Of a DNA stretch of 64,000 bases, positions 16,625-25,689 are shown in pieces; position 1 is the stretch's first letter, and each line of letters starts with the position of its first letter. Below the pieces are notes generated by a model, which searched no databases, was not told the origin of the DNA, and worked only from the letters and a program-made list of their open reading frames with translations. Source of the DNA: Pelagibius sp. Alg239-R121 (lineage in GTDB: Bacteria; Pseudomonadota; Alphaproteobacteria; Kiloniellales; Kiloniellaceae); the NCBI RefSeq assembly GCF_947331435.1, contig NZ_CAMZOF010000001.1, positions 186,001 through 250,000 of the forward strand, given 5' to 3'. Position numbers and translations under genes: made by a program.

Positions 16625-17287
16625 TCAGCTGATTTGGTATTTGCTCTCCCACCAAGCGGCGAAACGGCTGAGTACTGTTGTCAAAGCAAGGTACAAAAGC
16701 GCCGCCACGATATAGAAATCAAAGGGTCGGAACGTGGCGGCGATGGCCATCTGCGTGAACAGCGTCAGCTCCATCACCGTGATCGCCGATAGTAGAGAGG
16801 TGTTCTTCAGAGTATTTACCGCTTCGTTGGTTAAGGGTGGTATGATCACCCTCACAACCTGTGGCAGGATGATCCGGCGCATCATCAATGCGTAACTCAT
16901 CCCGACCGCCCTTGCTGATTCCCACTGCCCCTTAGAGATTGCGAGCAAGCCACCACGCACGACCTCTGCCACGTAGGCGCCTGAGCAGAGGCCGATCGCG
17001 ATCACACCTGCGACAAAAGGAGACAAGCGGATGCCGAGCTGCGGCAGGCCGAAATAGATGATGAAGATCTGGATAAGTGATGGGGTTCCGCGGATGAACC
17101 AGATGTAAAAGTCAGCCGGCATACGAACAACGCGATGCGAACTCGTTTTCATCAGTGCCGCGACAAGGCCGAGAACCCAACTCAAGAGGATCGCTAGGAC
17201 GGTAATCTGAAAGGCCAGCCAGCCGGCCACGATCATCCCCGGGAGATACGCCCAGATGGTGTCTATGAAGGAAGAAATGCGGGTCAT
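16625..17287 (-). CDS. Polar amino-acid-type ABC transporter permease
   Basis: 220-residue inner-membrane subunit of the HisM/GlnP kind. There are five hydrophobic segments and the ATPase-coupling loop near GGLLAISKGQWESARAVGMS (about 107-126), equivalent to the EAA motif; the family signature FIRGTPSLIQIFIIYFGLP is at about 64-82. Only one permease gene is present, so it should form a homodimer. It begins 10 bp after the ATPase stop and ends 27 bp before the binding-protein start. Confidence 0.92.
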   Translation of the reverse strand: MTRISSFIDTIWAYLPGMIVAGWLAFQITVLAILLSWVLGLVAALMKTSSHRVVRMPADFYIWFIRGTPSLIQIFIIYFGLPQLGIRLSPFVAGVIAIGLCSGAYVAEVVRGGLLAISKGQWESARAVGMSYALMMRRIILPQVVRVIIPPLTNEAVNTLKNTSLLSAITVMELTLFTQMAIAATFRPFDFYIVAALLYLALTTVLSRFAAWWESKYQIS

Positions 17288-17297
17288 CGTCCTGGAC

Positions 17298-18059
17298 TTA
17301 AATGTGGTTGAGGACGCGGTTCAGGAATTGCTGCGTCTCCGGGTTTTGCGGACTCCCCAATACAGATCTGGACGGACCGATTTCGGCAATCTCACCTTTG
17401 TGAAAGAAAGCTGTCCGGTGGCTGACATGTCGCGCAAAACCCATCTCGTGGGTAACCACGAGCATTGTCATTCCTTCTTCTGCAAGCTGCTTCATGAGGT
17501 CGAGAACCTCTCCAACCATTTCAGGATCGAGCGCCGAGGTCACCTCGTCGAAGAGCATGATCCTTGGCTGCATCGCCAAGGCCCGGGCGATCGCCACCCT
17601 TTGTTGCTGGCCGCCTGACAGAGTTGACGGCCAGGCGTTGCGCTTTTCAGATAAGCCAACCTTGGCCAGAAGCTTTTCAGCCGTGTCGATTGCCTCATCC
17701 TTTGGCATTCCCGTCACATGAACCGGCGCCTCAATCACGTTTTCCAGGACGGTGAGATGCGGCCAAAGATTAAAGCTTTGAAATACCATCCCAATTTTGG
17801 TGCGTAGCCTTTCCTTGTCGCTCTCGCGCGTCCGGCCACACGCGACATCGGCAAAATCAAGCGACTGTCCGAAAAACTCCATTCGGCCAGACTCCGGGGT
17901 TTCCAAGAGGTTTACGCAGCGCAAAAGCGTACTTTTGCCCGAGCCGCTAGCCCCAATGATCGACAAAACTTCGCCTTTGTGAACCGACAGCGTGACGCCT
18001 CGGAGAACCTTTAGAGACCCGAAGGATTTATGAAGATCTGCCAGTTCCAGCTCACTCAC
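17298..18059 (-). CDS. Polar amino-acid-type ABC transporter ATP-binding protein
   Basis: GlnQ/HisP-like ATPase. Walker A is [10 protein letters not shown]-loop [10 protein letters not shown], signature LSGGQQQR, Walker [14 protein letters not shown] and H-loop [11 protein letters not shown] at 18059 is preferred; an upstream start at 18086 would add nine residues and abut the palindromic operator at 18088. It is the first gene of a leftward three-gene operon (ATPase, permease, receptor), divergent from the M24 gene and sharing with it the operator-bearing spacer. Confidence 0.92.
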   Translation of the reverse strand: MSELELADLHKSFGSLKVLRGVTLSVHKGEVLSIIGASGSGKSTLLRCVNLLETPESGRMEFFGQSLDFADVACGRTRESDKERLRTKIGMVFQSFNLWPHLTVLENVIEAPVHVTGMPKDEAIDTAEKLLAKVGLSEKRNAWPSTLSGGQQQRVAIARALAMQPRIMLFDEVTSALDPEMVGEVLDLMKQLAEEGMTMLVVTHEMGFARHVSHRTAFFHKGEIAEIGPSRSVLGSPQNPETQQFLNRVLNHI

Positions 18060-18087
18060 GCTTAAAACCCTTGCAGCAAAATACAAT

Positions 18088-18108
18088 AAATATATTTAAA
18101 ATATATTT
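18088..18108. promoter_or_regulatory. Operator-like palindrome, site A of four
   Basis: AAATATATTT-A-AAATATATTT lies between the divergent ABC operon (start 18059) and the M24 gene (start 18147). It matches the 21-bp palindromes at 21877, 25587 and 29893, all within about 20-85 bp of start codons. Probably bound by the GntR regulator coded at 35.9 kb (inference). Confidence 0.6.
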
Positions 18109-18146
18109 TCATTAATGTAGCTTTTGGTCAAGGACAGGAGCAAGCG

Positions 18147-19382
18147 TTGCTAATCTTTTCATCGAGTGAGTACGAAAGCCGGTGGAAACGGGCAGATCGA
18201 GCTCTAGCCGCTGAAGGGCTTGAGGCTGCGGTCGTTTGGGGACGGACAGCATCGACCTTCGACCGCGCCGGAGACGTCATTTATCTAACCAACTATTTTT
18301 CTTCGAAAGTTGGTCAGGGCTTTGATGCACCGCCGTTTGCTGCCCGCGCTTACTGTGCGGTGATTTTGCGACGGGGGGCAGAACCCGTGTTGATTGCCGA
18401 CGATCCTGATGTCCATTCCGACGTGGTTTCAGTCTGTGACTTCCGCGTGGCGGGAGACCCGATTGCCAAAACGGTCGATACACTTCGCGAATTTGGTATC
18501 TCGGGACGGATCGGCTTTGTCGGCACGGATTTCTTTCCGGTGAAATACTGGGATCAGTTGATTGCACTGAAACCCGACGTTGATTGGACCCCGTGCGATG
18601 ATCTGATCCGCCGCATCCGCATGGTTAAGTCTACAGCGGAGATGGATGTCATCCGAGTGGCCGGTAAAACGGCCAGCAAAGCCATGTCGTGCATGATGGA
18701 GGCCCTGATCGAAGGTGCGACCGAGACGGCTGCCGCCGCATCGGCGGCGGAATGCGTTGTTGCTGGCGGCGGCGTGATAGACAAAATTCAGATAAACCAT
18801 GGCAAGACCATTGCCTACACCTGCGGCGACCCCCTTTCGGGCTATCGCAACGTGGCGCCAGAGCGCGGTGACCTGCTACGCGGATTCATTATCGGACCTT
18901 TCTATCAAGGTTACTACCTCGACCCTGGGCGCACCGCGGTCTGCGGCAACGTACCTAACGATGTTCAGGCGGCGCTGATCGAAAGCTGCGCCGATATCGT
19001 CGAAGCTATTGCCGCCGCCATCAATCCCGGTGTCCGCTACAGCACTGCAGCTGCGATCGGCGACCGGATGACGGCGGCCTTCGCGCCCGACATGGATCCA
19101 GCCGCAGAGAAATTTCCCTTCTTCGGCCATCCGCATGGACTATACTTCGAAGGCCCACCTTATATCAGCACGGTGCTGGAACATCAGAACGCGGTCTTCG
19201 AAGAGGGCATGCTAATCGGGGTCGAAGCATTTCTCGCGCGTAAAGGCGTCGGTAATGCAGGGTTCGAGCAAAACTATCTGGTCACCGCCACCGGGCTGGA
19301 ATGCGTTACGACGACACCGATGCTCTGGCATCGCCGTCAGACGCCGCAACCGGAAACGGCTCCGGATCGAAAAACCGTTTGA
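18147..19382 (+). CDS. M24-family (creatinase/Xaa-Pro peptidase fold) protein with one metal ligand lost
   Basis: 411 residues: an N-terminal creatinase-type domain (1-160) and a C-terminal 'pita-bread' domain. Compared with metal-dependent M24 enzymes, the second Asp (GYYLDPGRT, D259), the His (FFGHPHG), and the Glu residues of EEGMLIGVEAF and FEQNYLVT are retained. The first metal Asp is replaced (GFIIGPFYQGYY; position about I248). Creatinase, which cleaves creatine to sarcosine and urea without metal, also departs from the metal set, so a C-N hydrolase rather than a peptidase is plausible. Divergent from the ABC operon across operator A. Its last 77 bp overlap the 3' end of the opposing amidase gene. 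Confidence 0.82.
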   Translation: MLIFSSSEYESRWKRADRALAAEGLEAAVVWGRTASTFDRAGDVIYLTNYFSSKVGQGFDAPPFAARAYCAVILRRGAEPVLIADDPDVHSDVVSVCDFRVAGDPIAKTVDTLREFGISGRIGFVGTDFFPVKYWDQLIALKPDVDWTPCDDLIRRIRMVKSTAEMDVIRVAGKTASKAMSCMMEALIEGATETAAAASAAECVVAGGGVIDKIQINHGKTIAYTCGDPLSGYRNVAPERGDLLRGFIIGPFYQGYYLDPGRTAVCGNVPNDVQAALIESCADIVEAIAAAINPGVRYSTAAAIGDRMTAAFAPDMDPAAEKFPFFGHPHGLYFEGPPYISTVLEHQNAVFEEGMLIGVEAFLARKGVGNAGFEQNYLVTATGLECVTTTPMLWHRRQTPQPETAPDRKTV

Positions 19383-21501
19383 GGATATTCTCCGTTACCC
19401 GGCTCACCGAATTTTTGCCCCCATCCCACATCAGCGAAGTAGCCCAGGCAATCGAACCCGTGGACCACACAGCCCCACCACCGGGCGTGATAAAGAACAC
19501 CATATCACCCCGGACCCGTCCATTCTGTGCCCCATCGAGTCCCCGGGTTGTGGTGATATATTCCTCGCCTGTCAGCAGACCGCCCTGGCCCACATGTTCC
19601 GAGGTCGCCAGTATCACCGATCCCGGCGGCGAACCGAGCCCCGCATCCCACCGATCGATCTCGAGCCCCACACAACCGCCGCCGCGAAAGCCGAAATCAC
19701 CTATGATGTCTGAATTCAAACCCTCGAAAACAAAATCATAAGCAACGTCGCGTGAGGCTTCGCTGCGGCGGAAGTAGGTTGAGCGCACAAAAAAAGTCGA
19801 GCTGAATCCGGTGCCCACCAGCCGCTGCGGCGCCCGGCCGTGCGAGCGCCAGAGTCCACCTGGTTCGCCGGTAAAACTCAAATGATGCTCGCCCGGCTCG
19901 CCCTCCCAGGTGCGTACGCCCGACATGCCGCGACGGTTCTCGATCACACCGGGATGAGCCTCTGAATACGCGACTCGCCAGTAGAATCCGTTGCCACCCA
20001 AGTACATGTGTCGCCCGCCACTCTGCTGATAGGCGAACAGTGCATCCCACATTTCAGTTGAGTAATACTCCGGATGGGAGGCCGTCATCACGACACGGTA
20101 GTTGTCCAGCAGATCGCCCCCATAACGATGCAGATCCTCGTCGGTTGCGACATCGTACGCGAAGCCCTTCGTCTCAAGCCATTTCACGATATGGGTATCG
20201 TTGAGATAATTGAACGTATACAGCCCCGGTCGCGTGTTCAGCAGCGGACGCCGTTCGCCGACATAGATAACCCCTGAGTCGTCAGCGTGTGTGTCGTAGT
20301 GTGATAGCCCGAGGTCCCGGTGCTCGTTGAGATAGAGTTCGTCCTCACTCAGCGTCATTGGCGCTTCGTAAAGGTTTTCAGTGTTGTGACTGTCGAACTT
20401 AATGTGCGTGTTGGCATAGGAGAGATAGGTTGCTGTCGGTGCGATGAGCAAAAGTTCTGCCTTCGCTCGACCGGGACGAACTGAGAGAAAGAACGGCACG
20501 TCGCTTTGCACGCCTTCGTCCTGCAGACGCGCGATGTAAAAGCCCGGCCGGGCATCGTGCGGCGGATGAATTGTCAGCGAAGTCTCCCACCGGCAATCAG
20601 TCATGTCGTCTTCGTGGAAATGAATTGCGGCGTACTGGTCGGGTGCTATTTGCCAGCTTTCGGCCGAACTGTCCCAGTTCGAGCCGCTTGCGCCTCTCAT
20701 CGGTGTGTTAATCAGCGTCAGATGGCATCCCTGCGGACCTGTATCGGTCGCTTGCGTTCCCGACTGGTCCAGTGAAAAATCCCATACTGCGAGAAGATCA
20801 TCGGCTTGATCCTTGTCAGGCCTCATCGCAAAGAGTGTCGGCGTCTCGATCTTTCCGTTGAAGGCATCGGTCGTAAAAAGGCGCTTGCCGTCGGCCCGGT
20901 CCAACGCCGCTGCAATCAGAACGGGATCGTCAGTTCGTGCAAGATCTGCGCAGGGCAGTGCGCACGACTTAATCTCTTGGCGGGGCACTGATGCAATCTG
21001 TGTTACAAGTTCCGCGGAAATGGACAATATCTGCGCGCCGGCGTTGACTTCAATGCGATACCAGTGTCGTTCGAGCATCGGACTGGACAGTGCGATGACC
21101 GTCTCACCTAAGCGTGCCGTCAGAATGCCACCTTGCAACAGATCCAGGCGTAAAGGTCCCCAATGGAACAGGCATTGGCATGACCGCTCGATCAGCGTCG
21201 GAAATACCGAGAGCGTAAGCCGAAGGCCAGTTGCACTGCCTGCGTCCGGGCCTTTCGCGGCATAACCAAAGGATCCTGAATTGACCGGCTGGAAAGTTAC
21301 AGGCAAGCGTACAGCGCCCCCCCAGCCCATCCGCTCGAACGCCTCGCCCGGCCCGTTTGGGTCGATATCTCCGCAGATGATACGGTAGACCGTAACGTCG
21401 CAGTGCTGCGGCCCATTGCTGGAGATCTTCAGCTCCGTCGCCTCACCCCCACGAAGGGTCAGCGGCTGGCAATACCCTATGAGGTCGGTTGCACTGGTCA
21501 T
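19306..21501 (-). CDS. N,N-dimethylformamidase-like large (beta) subunit
   Basis: 731-residue homologue of DMFase large subunit (about 760 residues), which hydrolyses dimethylformamide to dimethylamine and formate with a mononuclear iron held by two tyrosines and a glutamate. Here a lectin-like beta domain (about 235-340, around LLAVWDFSLDQSG) is followed by the catalytic part: ATATYLSYANTH (Y359/Y362), HYDTHADDSGV (Y402), RRPLLNTRPGLYTFNYLNDTH and TASHPEYYS (H476, E478), then GGNGFYWRV. The candidate iron ligands are therefore kept. The start at 21501 overlaps the stop of the small-subunit gene by 4 bp, so the pair is translationally coupled. Real substrate may be another N-substituted amide; operator B precedes the pair. 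Confidence 0.87.
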   Translation of the reverse strand: MTSATDLIGYCQPLTLRGGEATELKISSNGPQHCDVTVYRIICGDIDPNGPGEAFERMGWGGAVRLPVTFQPVNSGSFGYAAKGPDAGSATGLRLTLSVFPTLIERSCQCLFHWGPLRLDLLQGGILTARLGETVIALSSPMLERHWYRIEVNAGAQILSISAELVTQIASVPRQEIKSCALPCADLARTDDPVLIAAALDRADGKRLFTTDAFNGKIETPTLFAMRPDKDQADDLLAVWDFSLDQSGTQATDTGPQGCHLTLINTPMRGASGSNWDSSAESWQIAPDQYAAIHFHEDDMTDCRWETSLTIHPPHDARPGFYIARLQDEGVQSDVPFFLSVRPGRAKAELLLIAPTATYLSYANTHIKFDSHNTENLYEAPMTLSEDELYLNEHRDLGLSHYDTHADDSGVIYVGERRPLLNTRPGLYTFNYLNDTHIVKWLETKGFAYDVATDEDLHRYGGDLLDNYRVVMTASHPEYYSTEMWDALFAYQQSGGRHMYLGGNGFYWRVAYSEAHPGVIENRRGMSGVRTWEGEPGEHHLSFTGEPGGLWRSHGRAPQRLVGTGFSSTFFVRSTYFRRSEASRDVAYDFVFEGLNSDIIGDFGFRGGGCVGLEIDRWDAGLGSPPGSVILATSEHVGQGGLLTGEEYITTTRGLDGAQNGRVRGDMVFFITPGGGAVWSTGSIAWATSLMWDGGKNSVSRVTENILKRFFDPEPFPVAASDGDARASVSS

Positions 21502-21836
21502 GGGTCTTCGACCGTCACGCTATGACTGGTCAGGTCTTGCCAACGCCGTTTGAACAGGTCCCACTCGGCCTCTGCGAGCGATGTATATGTCACTCCGTCA
21601 ATCCGTTCCGGCGGCACCCCGCGTTCGCCCGAAAGCCGCGCCAGACTGAACCTGCGAAACGGCTCATCAACAATAAGCGCGTAGCGCCCCTTCATCGGGG
21701 TCGAGCGCATTTTGTCCAAGACGCGTTGCAATTCGAGACTGAAGGGCCCTCGAAGATTGTCGCGATATTCGCGCGCAAGGTCCATGCGCATCCCGTCGAT
21801 CTGATAGATAGCGTTGTCGGGGTCGTATAACAGCAT
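21498..21836 (-). CDS. N,N-dimethylformamidase-like small (alpha) subunit
   Basis: 112-residue protein aligning by eye with the about 130-residue DMFase alpha subunit. Shared pattern: PFSLELQRVLDKMRSTPM-KGRYALI (family: P-S-LQRV-NYFRMQPT-GKYYIY), then FRRFSLARL and a C-terminal helix EAEWDLFKRRWQDL. The N-terminal segment YQIDGMRMDLAREYRDNL is shorter than in DMFase. First gene of a leftward pair; its stop overlaps the ATG of the large subunit (ATGA). The start at 21836 lies about 40 bp from operator B, which it shares with the divergent aminotransferase gene. Confidence 0.8.
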   Translation of the reverse strand: MLLYDPDNAIYQIDGMRMDLAREYRDNLRGPFSLELQRVLDKMRSTPMKGRYALIVDEPFRRFSLARLSGERGVPPERIDGVTYTSLAEAEWDLFKRRWQDLTSHSVTVEDP

Positions 21837-21876
21837 CCCAGCCTCACATTCCCACTTTACAGCCTAATTGCGCTGA

Positions 21877-21897
21877 TAATATATTTCAAATATATCT
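21877..21897. promoter_or_regulatory. Operator-like palindrome, site B of four
   Basis: Contains the perfect palindrome ATATATTT-C-AAATATAT (21879-21895), identical over 17 bp to site C at 25589-25605. Lies between the divergent DMFase-like pair (start 21836) and the aminotransferase (start 21913). Confidence 0.65.
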
Positions 21898-21912
21898 ATA
21901 GAGGATAGCTAA

Positions 21913-23109
21913 ATGCAGATCGCACAGCGGATGCAGGCGATACGTGTCTCTGGCACGATCCGGCTGGCCAATATGGCACGTGAAAGAGCAGCTGCCGGAC
22001 TGCCGATCATCGACCTGGCAGAAGGCGAGCCCGATTTCGATACCCCGTCACATGTCATCGAGGCCGCGCATCGGGCCGCCCTAGACGGTCAAACCCGCTA
22101 TACCGCCGTTGCCGGAATTGCTGAGCTGCGAGAAGCTGTGGCAGAAAAGTTCCGGACCGAGAACAGATTTGATTGCGCGGCGCGCCAGACCATCGTCGGC
22201 ACAGGTGCTAAACAGCTAATCTTTAATGCCTTACTAGCCAGTCTCAATCCCGAAGACGAAGCAATCATACCGGCGCCTTACTGGGTTAGTTACCCTGACA
22301 TAGTCAAGATTGCCGGTGGAGTTCCGGTGACCGTGCAGTGCGATTCGCCAGCATTCAAACTGTCACCGCAAGCCTTGCACAAGGCGCTTACCCCCCGCAC
22401 ACGCTGGCTGATTCTGAATTCTCCCTGCAATCCGACCGGAGCTGTTTACTCGGAAGTCGAACTCGCCGCGCTTTCCGATGTCCTGCGCACCCGACCGGAG
22501 GTCGGTGTCATGTGCGACGATATTTATGAGAAGATCCTTTATGGAAGCGCCGTCTTTGCAACGTTGGGGCAAGTCGCTCCCGACCTTGCCGACCGCATTC
22601 TCACGATCAATGGTGTTTCGAAATCCCACGCAATGACCGGATGGCGAATTGGGTTTGCCACCGGACCGCAGGACTTGATCGACGCGATGATCAAGCTGCA
22701 GGGGCAATCGACGACAAACGCAAGTTCCGTTGCCCAGGCCGCAGCGCTAGCGGCGCTCACCGGACCGCAAGAGCATGTGAGCGACTGGTGCCGCGCCTAT
22801 TCCAGGCGCCGGAGTTTAGTCCTGTCCGCGCTTGAAAGTTGCCCGGGCCTGACGGCGTCCGCACCCGATGGCGCATTCTATGTCTTCGCGAACTGCGCAG
22901 GAGCGCTCGGAAAGGCCGCTCCGTCTGGCTCAGTGATCGAAACCGATATCGAGCTTTCGGAATTCCTGCTGGAAACCGCTGGTGTTGCCATAGTCCCGGG
23001 CACGGAATTCGGGTACCCGGGGCATCAGCGCCTGTGCTTCGCGAAATCCGATGAAAACCTGACATGCGCTTTAGAGGCGATCCGCGAAGCTCTGTGTTCG
23101 CTGACATAG
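21913..23109 (+). CDS. Class I aminotransferase, aspartate-aminotransferase I-gamma type
   Basis: 398-residue PLP transaminase. Visible: LAEGEPDFDTP (35-45), the TRYT substrate loop (61-64), SPCNPTGAVYS (170-180), CDDIYEKILY (201-210), the Schiff-base lysine in NGVSKSHAMTGWRIG (K237) and the C-terminal arginine in RLCFAKS. This group acts on aspartate, phenylalanine or other amino acids with 2-oxoglutarate. It starts only 16 bp after operator B and is divergent from the amidase pair, which suggests that it removes the amino group from an amino acid freed by the amidases. A D-2-hydroxyacid dehydrogenase gene further right could act on the resulting 2-oxo acid. Monocistronic. Confidence 0.9.
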   Translation: MQIAQRMQAIRVSGTIRLANMARERAAAGLPIIDLAEGEPDFDTPSHVIEAAHRAALDGQTRYTAVAGIAELREAVAEKFRTENRFDCAARQTIVGTGAKQLIFNALLASLNPEDEAIIPAPYWVSYPDIVKIAGGVPVTVQCDSPAFKLSPQALHKALTPRTRWLILNSPCNPTGAVYSEVELAALSDVLRTRPEVGVMCDDIYEKILYGSAVFATLGQVAPDLADRILTINGVSKSHAMTGWRIGFATGPQDLIDAMIKLQGQSTTNASSVAQAAALAALTGPQEHVSDWCRAYSRRRSLVLSALESCPGLTASAPDGAFYVFANCAGALGKAAPSGSVIETDIELSEFLLETAGVAIVPGTEFGYPGHQRLCFAKSDENLTCALEAIREALCSLT

Positions 23110-23341
23110 GGCCAGTCGACACTTAGTTTTCAGGCGCAGCGTTTCACTTTCTATCCGCAACATCTCACTAAAAAAAACGGAAGGGGTGAATTAACGTCTC
23201 TTTTCTGGTTTTTAATAAGATGATGATCGAATTCGGCAGCAGCACCCTAATCAGTACGGCCCTAACGCGTGAAAACCGACATTCTCGAGGGTACGGGCAC
23301 AGGTATCCTGTTGAGTTCAATTATCCCACCGATGGAACGGG

Positions 23342-24265
23342 TCATACATCGTGCGAAATATGGCGTTTGAGCAACTCCAGACCTGCAACCAGCAAGCGGT
23401 CAATTGCCTGAGTCGTCAGCCAGGCAGAATGTGGGGTCAGCGTGACATTATCCATCTCGTAGAGGGGACAACCGGCTTCGAGCGGTTCCCTGACAAACAC
23501 GTCCAGCGCGGCATGGCTGACTTGTCCCGCACGAAGGGCCGCCAGAAGCGCCGTCTCGTCGATTAGGTCTCCGCGCGCTGTATTGACAAGCACGACACCC
23601 GGCTTCATTGCGGCAAAGGCACCTCCGCCGATCATACCCTGCGTCTCAGGCGTCAACGCAAGGTGAACCGACAGGATATCTGCCTGCGCCAAGACCTCTT
23701 CAATTGGCAGAAGATCAACCGGCGCTCCACGCGTATTGCCAGAGGGCGTCCAGGCGATCACCCGCGCGCCCAAAGCATCGGCGATCCGTGCCGTCTCCAC
23801 GCCGATCCCCCCGAGGCCCAAAACCCCGAAGATTTTGCCCGCAAATTCCTCGGTCCGCATTAGCTGCCAGGCGCCATTGCGCACCGCGCGATCCATCTCC
23901 GCCAGGCGTTTCAATCCCGCCAACGCCAGCGTGACCGCATGCTCGGCCACCGCACGGTTGCCATAGCCTTTTACCCCTTCGAACCGGATCCCGAGTTCTT
24001 TTGCAATCGCAAGATCGCCATGGGTCGCAAGACCGGTAGAGAGATAGGCGATGGTCTTTAATTCGGGGCAGGCTCGCAACACTCGTTCCGACATGTAACC
24101 CATATAAACGAGAACATGCCGCCGCTCCGATAGCCGATCGATCAGCGAGCGCTCGTCAAGGGTCTCACCAGAAAAAACCTCCAGGTCCGGCACAAGCTCC
24201 AGCATCTCGCCGGTCAGCCGACCAGCCAAGTCACCGTAGCAATCGACGAATGCTGGACCAGCCAT
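23342..24265 (-). CDS. D-isomer-specific 2-hydroxyacid dehydrogenase
   Basis: 307-residue NAD(P)-dependent oxidoreductase of the D-2-hydroxyacid dehydrogenase family. Landmarks: substrate loop LSTGLATHGD, Rossmann motif GVLGLGGIGVETARIADALGARV (about 147-169), catalytic Arg in VNTARGDLID, Glu in FVREPLEAGCPLY and His in TPHSAWLT. It interconverts a 2-oxo acid and a D-2-hydroxy acid. Second gene of a leftward two-gene operon, starting 3 bp after the FAD oxidoreductase stop. Exact acid unknown. Confidence 0.9.
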   Translation of the reverse strand: MAGPAFVDCYGDLAGRLTGEMLELVPDLEVFSGETLDERSLIDRLSERRHVLVYMGYMSERVLRACPELKTIAYLSTGLATHGDLAIAKELGIRFEGVKGYGNRAVAEHAVTLALAGLKRLAEMDRAVRNGAWQLMRTEEFAGKIFGVLGLGGIGVETARIADALGARVIAWTPSGNTRGAPVDLLPIEEVLAQADILSVHLALTPETQGMIGGGAFAAMKPGVVLVNTARGDLIDETALLAALRAGQVSHAALDVFVREPLEAGCPLYEMDNVTLTPHSAWLTTQAIDRLLVAGLELLKRHISHDV

Positions 24266-24268
24266 CTC

Positions 24269-25570
24269 CTAGCCCACAACCGAAAAACTGCTCTCGCTGT
24301 TGATCTCGCGCTTGCGAGAGCAGAATCTCATGTTCAATACGTAGTCCATGTTCGGGAGTGGATACTCCAGCGGTTCTTTATCGTGATCGGCACCACCTTC
24401 GACATAGTCGACCAACGCGTTCATCATCATGCCCACCACTGGGGCGTTCTTGAATTGGTTCCCACTGGTTCCGATAGCCATATAGAAACCTCCGAGGTCC
24501 GAACAATCATAGATCGGGATCCAGTCATCGGATGCGTCATACAGATCGGCGATACCCTGCACGGAATTCGGCACACCCATGGAGGGGAAGCGCTGTGCCC
24601 CGCGCATAGCCTGAAGCCGGGCCTGCTCCGTCACGTCTGTATTATAGTCATCAGGATCAACCCATTCGAGGGGATCGCATTCCGGTTCTTCGCTGCCGAT
24701 CAGGATCTTGTTACCAACCTCGGGCCGCCAATATCCTCCAATATCTGCATCCGAGCAGATGTAGCCGTTTCGCTCAAAATCAAACCCATCGGGTGATGGC
24801 ACATGGGCGACCTCGACACGGAGCGCCTTGGTTTTGATGTTCATGCCTTCGCTGACACCTGCCATATCGTTGATCTTGTATGAATGAGGGCCGGACGCAT
24901 TGATCACCACCGATGAATGGAACTCACGCCCGTCTTCGAGAGCGATTCCGGTGACACGCCCGCCTTCCTTGAAGATCTCTTCAACGCGTTGACCCATGAT
25001 GAATTCAGCGCCGTGACGCGTCGCAGCACTCTGGAGGTTCTGGGTCGCGAGCATTGGGTCGCTGATAAACCCGGCCTTCGGGAAAAAAAGCACATAGCGC
25101 ATCTCGCCGGTCTGCAACCCAAATTCAGGATCGTCAACCGTTTTGGCGGGATGGAAATGGCCTGGATTGATGATCGACAGCCTGTCGCGCATTTTTGATG
25201 GCGTCCAGACCTCGTAGGGAATACCAATCGTGTTGGCTATCTCCTCAAGCTTGATCCCGTAGTTGTTTTCTTCAAAGCACGTATAGAGGCAACCGACCTC
25301 ACGATACCTGGCCAAGGTCGCGCCTGGTTCAGCGCCAACATAGTCCGCCCAGTTTTCCCAATACGGATAGTTCGACTTGGCGAGCGCCGCACCATCCAAG
25401 GTCGAGTAGTGTGTGCGGATGATTGCACAGGAATTTCCCGTGGAGCCAGAGCCGGCCACGGCATTCTTTTCGATACCCAAAACCCTTTTCCCGGACTTGG
25501 CCATCTCGAAGGCAATCGCACATCCAATCACCCCGGCGCCAATTACGATTGCGTCGTAACTCTTGGACAT
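24269..25570 (-). CDS. FAD-dependent amino-acid/amine oxidoreductase (DAO family)
   Basis: 433-residue flavoprotein of the D-amino-acid oxidase / sarcosine oxidase-beta fold. N-terminal dinucleotide motif DAIVIGAGVIGCAIAFEMAKSG followed by the acidic residue in GIEK; mid-protein VVINASGPHS; C-terminal flavin motif GFYMAIGTSGNQFKNAP. Such enzymes oxidise secondary amines or amino acids such as sarcosine, dimethylglycine or glycine. It is led by operator C 17 bp upstream and coupled to the 2-hydroxyacid dehydrogenase gene 3 bp downstream. In this setting an N-methyl amino acid is a reasonable guess for the substrate, but only a guess. Confidence 0.9.
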   Translation of the reverse strand: MSKSYDAIVIGAGVIGCAIAFEMAKSGKRVLGIEKNAVAGSGSTGNSCAIIRTHYSTLDGAALAKSNYPYWENWADYVGAEPGATLARYREVGCLYTCFEENNYGIKLEEIANTIGIPYEVWTPSKMRDRLSIINPGHFHPAKTVDDPEFGLQTGEMRYVLFFPKAGFISDPMLATQNLQSAATRHGAEFIMGQRVEEIFKEGGRVTGIALEDGREFHSSVVINASGPHSYKINDMAGVSEGMNIKTKALRVEVAHVPSPDGFDFERNGYICSDADIGGYWRPEVGNKILIGSEEPECDPLEWVDPDDYNTDVTEQARLQAMRGAQRFPSMGVPNSVQGIADLYDASDDWIPIYDCSDLGGFYMAIGTSGNQFKNAPVVGMMMNALVDYVEGGADHDKEPLEYPLPNMDYVLNMRFCSRKREINSESSFSVVG

Positions 25571-25586
25571 TTACGCTCTCCCACTT

Positions 25587-25607
25587 AAATATATTTCAAA
25601 TATATTA
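25587..25607. promoter_or_regulatory. Operator-like palindrome, site C of four
   Basis: Contains ATATATTT-C-AAATATAT at 25589-25605, identical to the core of site B. It sits 17-37 bp upstream of the FAD oxidoreductase start (25570, minus strand). Confidence 0.65.
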
Positions 25608-25689
25608 TATTGCCATCGCGACTGCGCAACGGGAAATTTTCCGGGAAACGGTAGGCAATGATCCACAATCCCAATGGAGAGACGAATTA

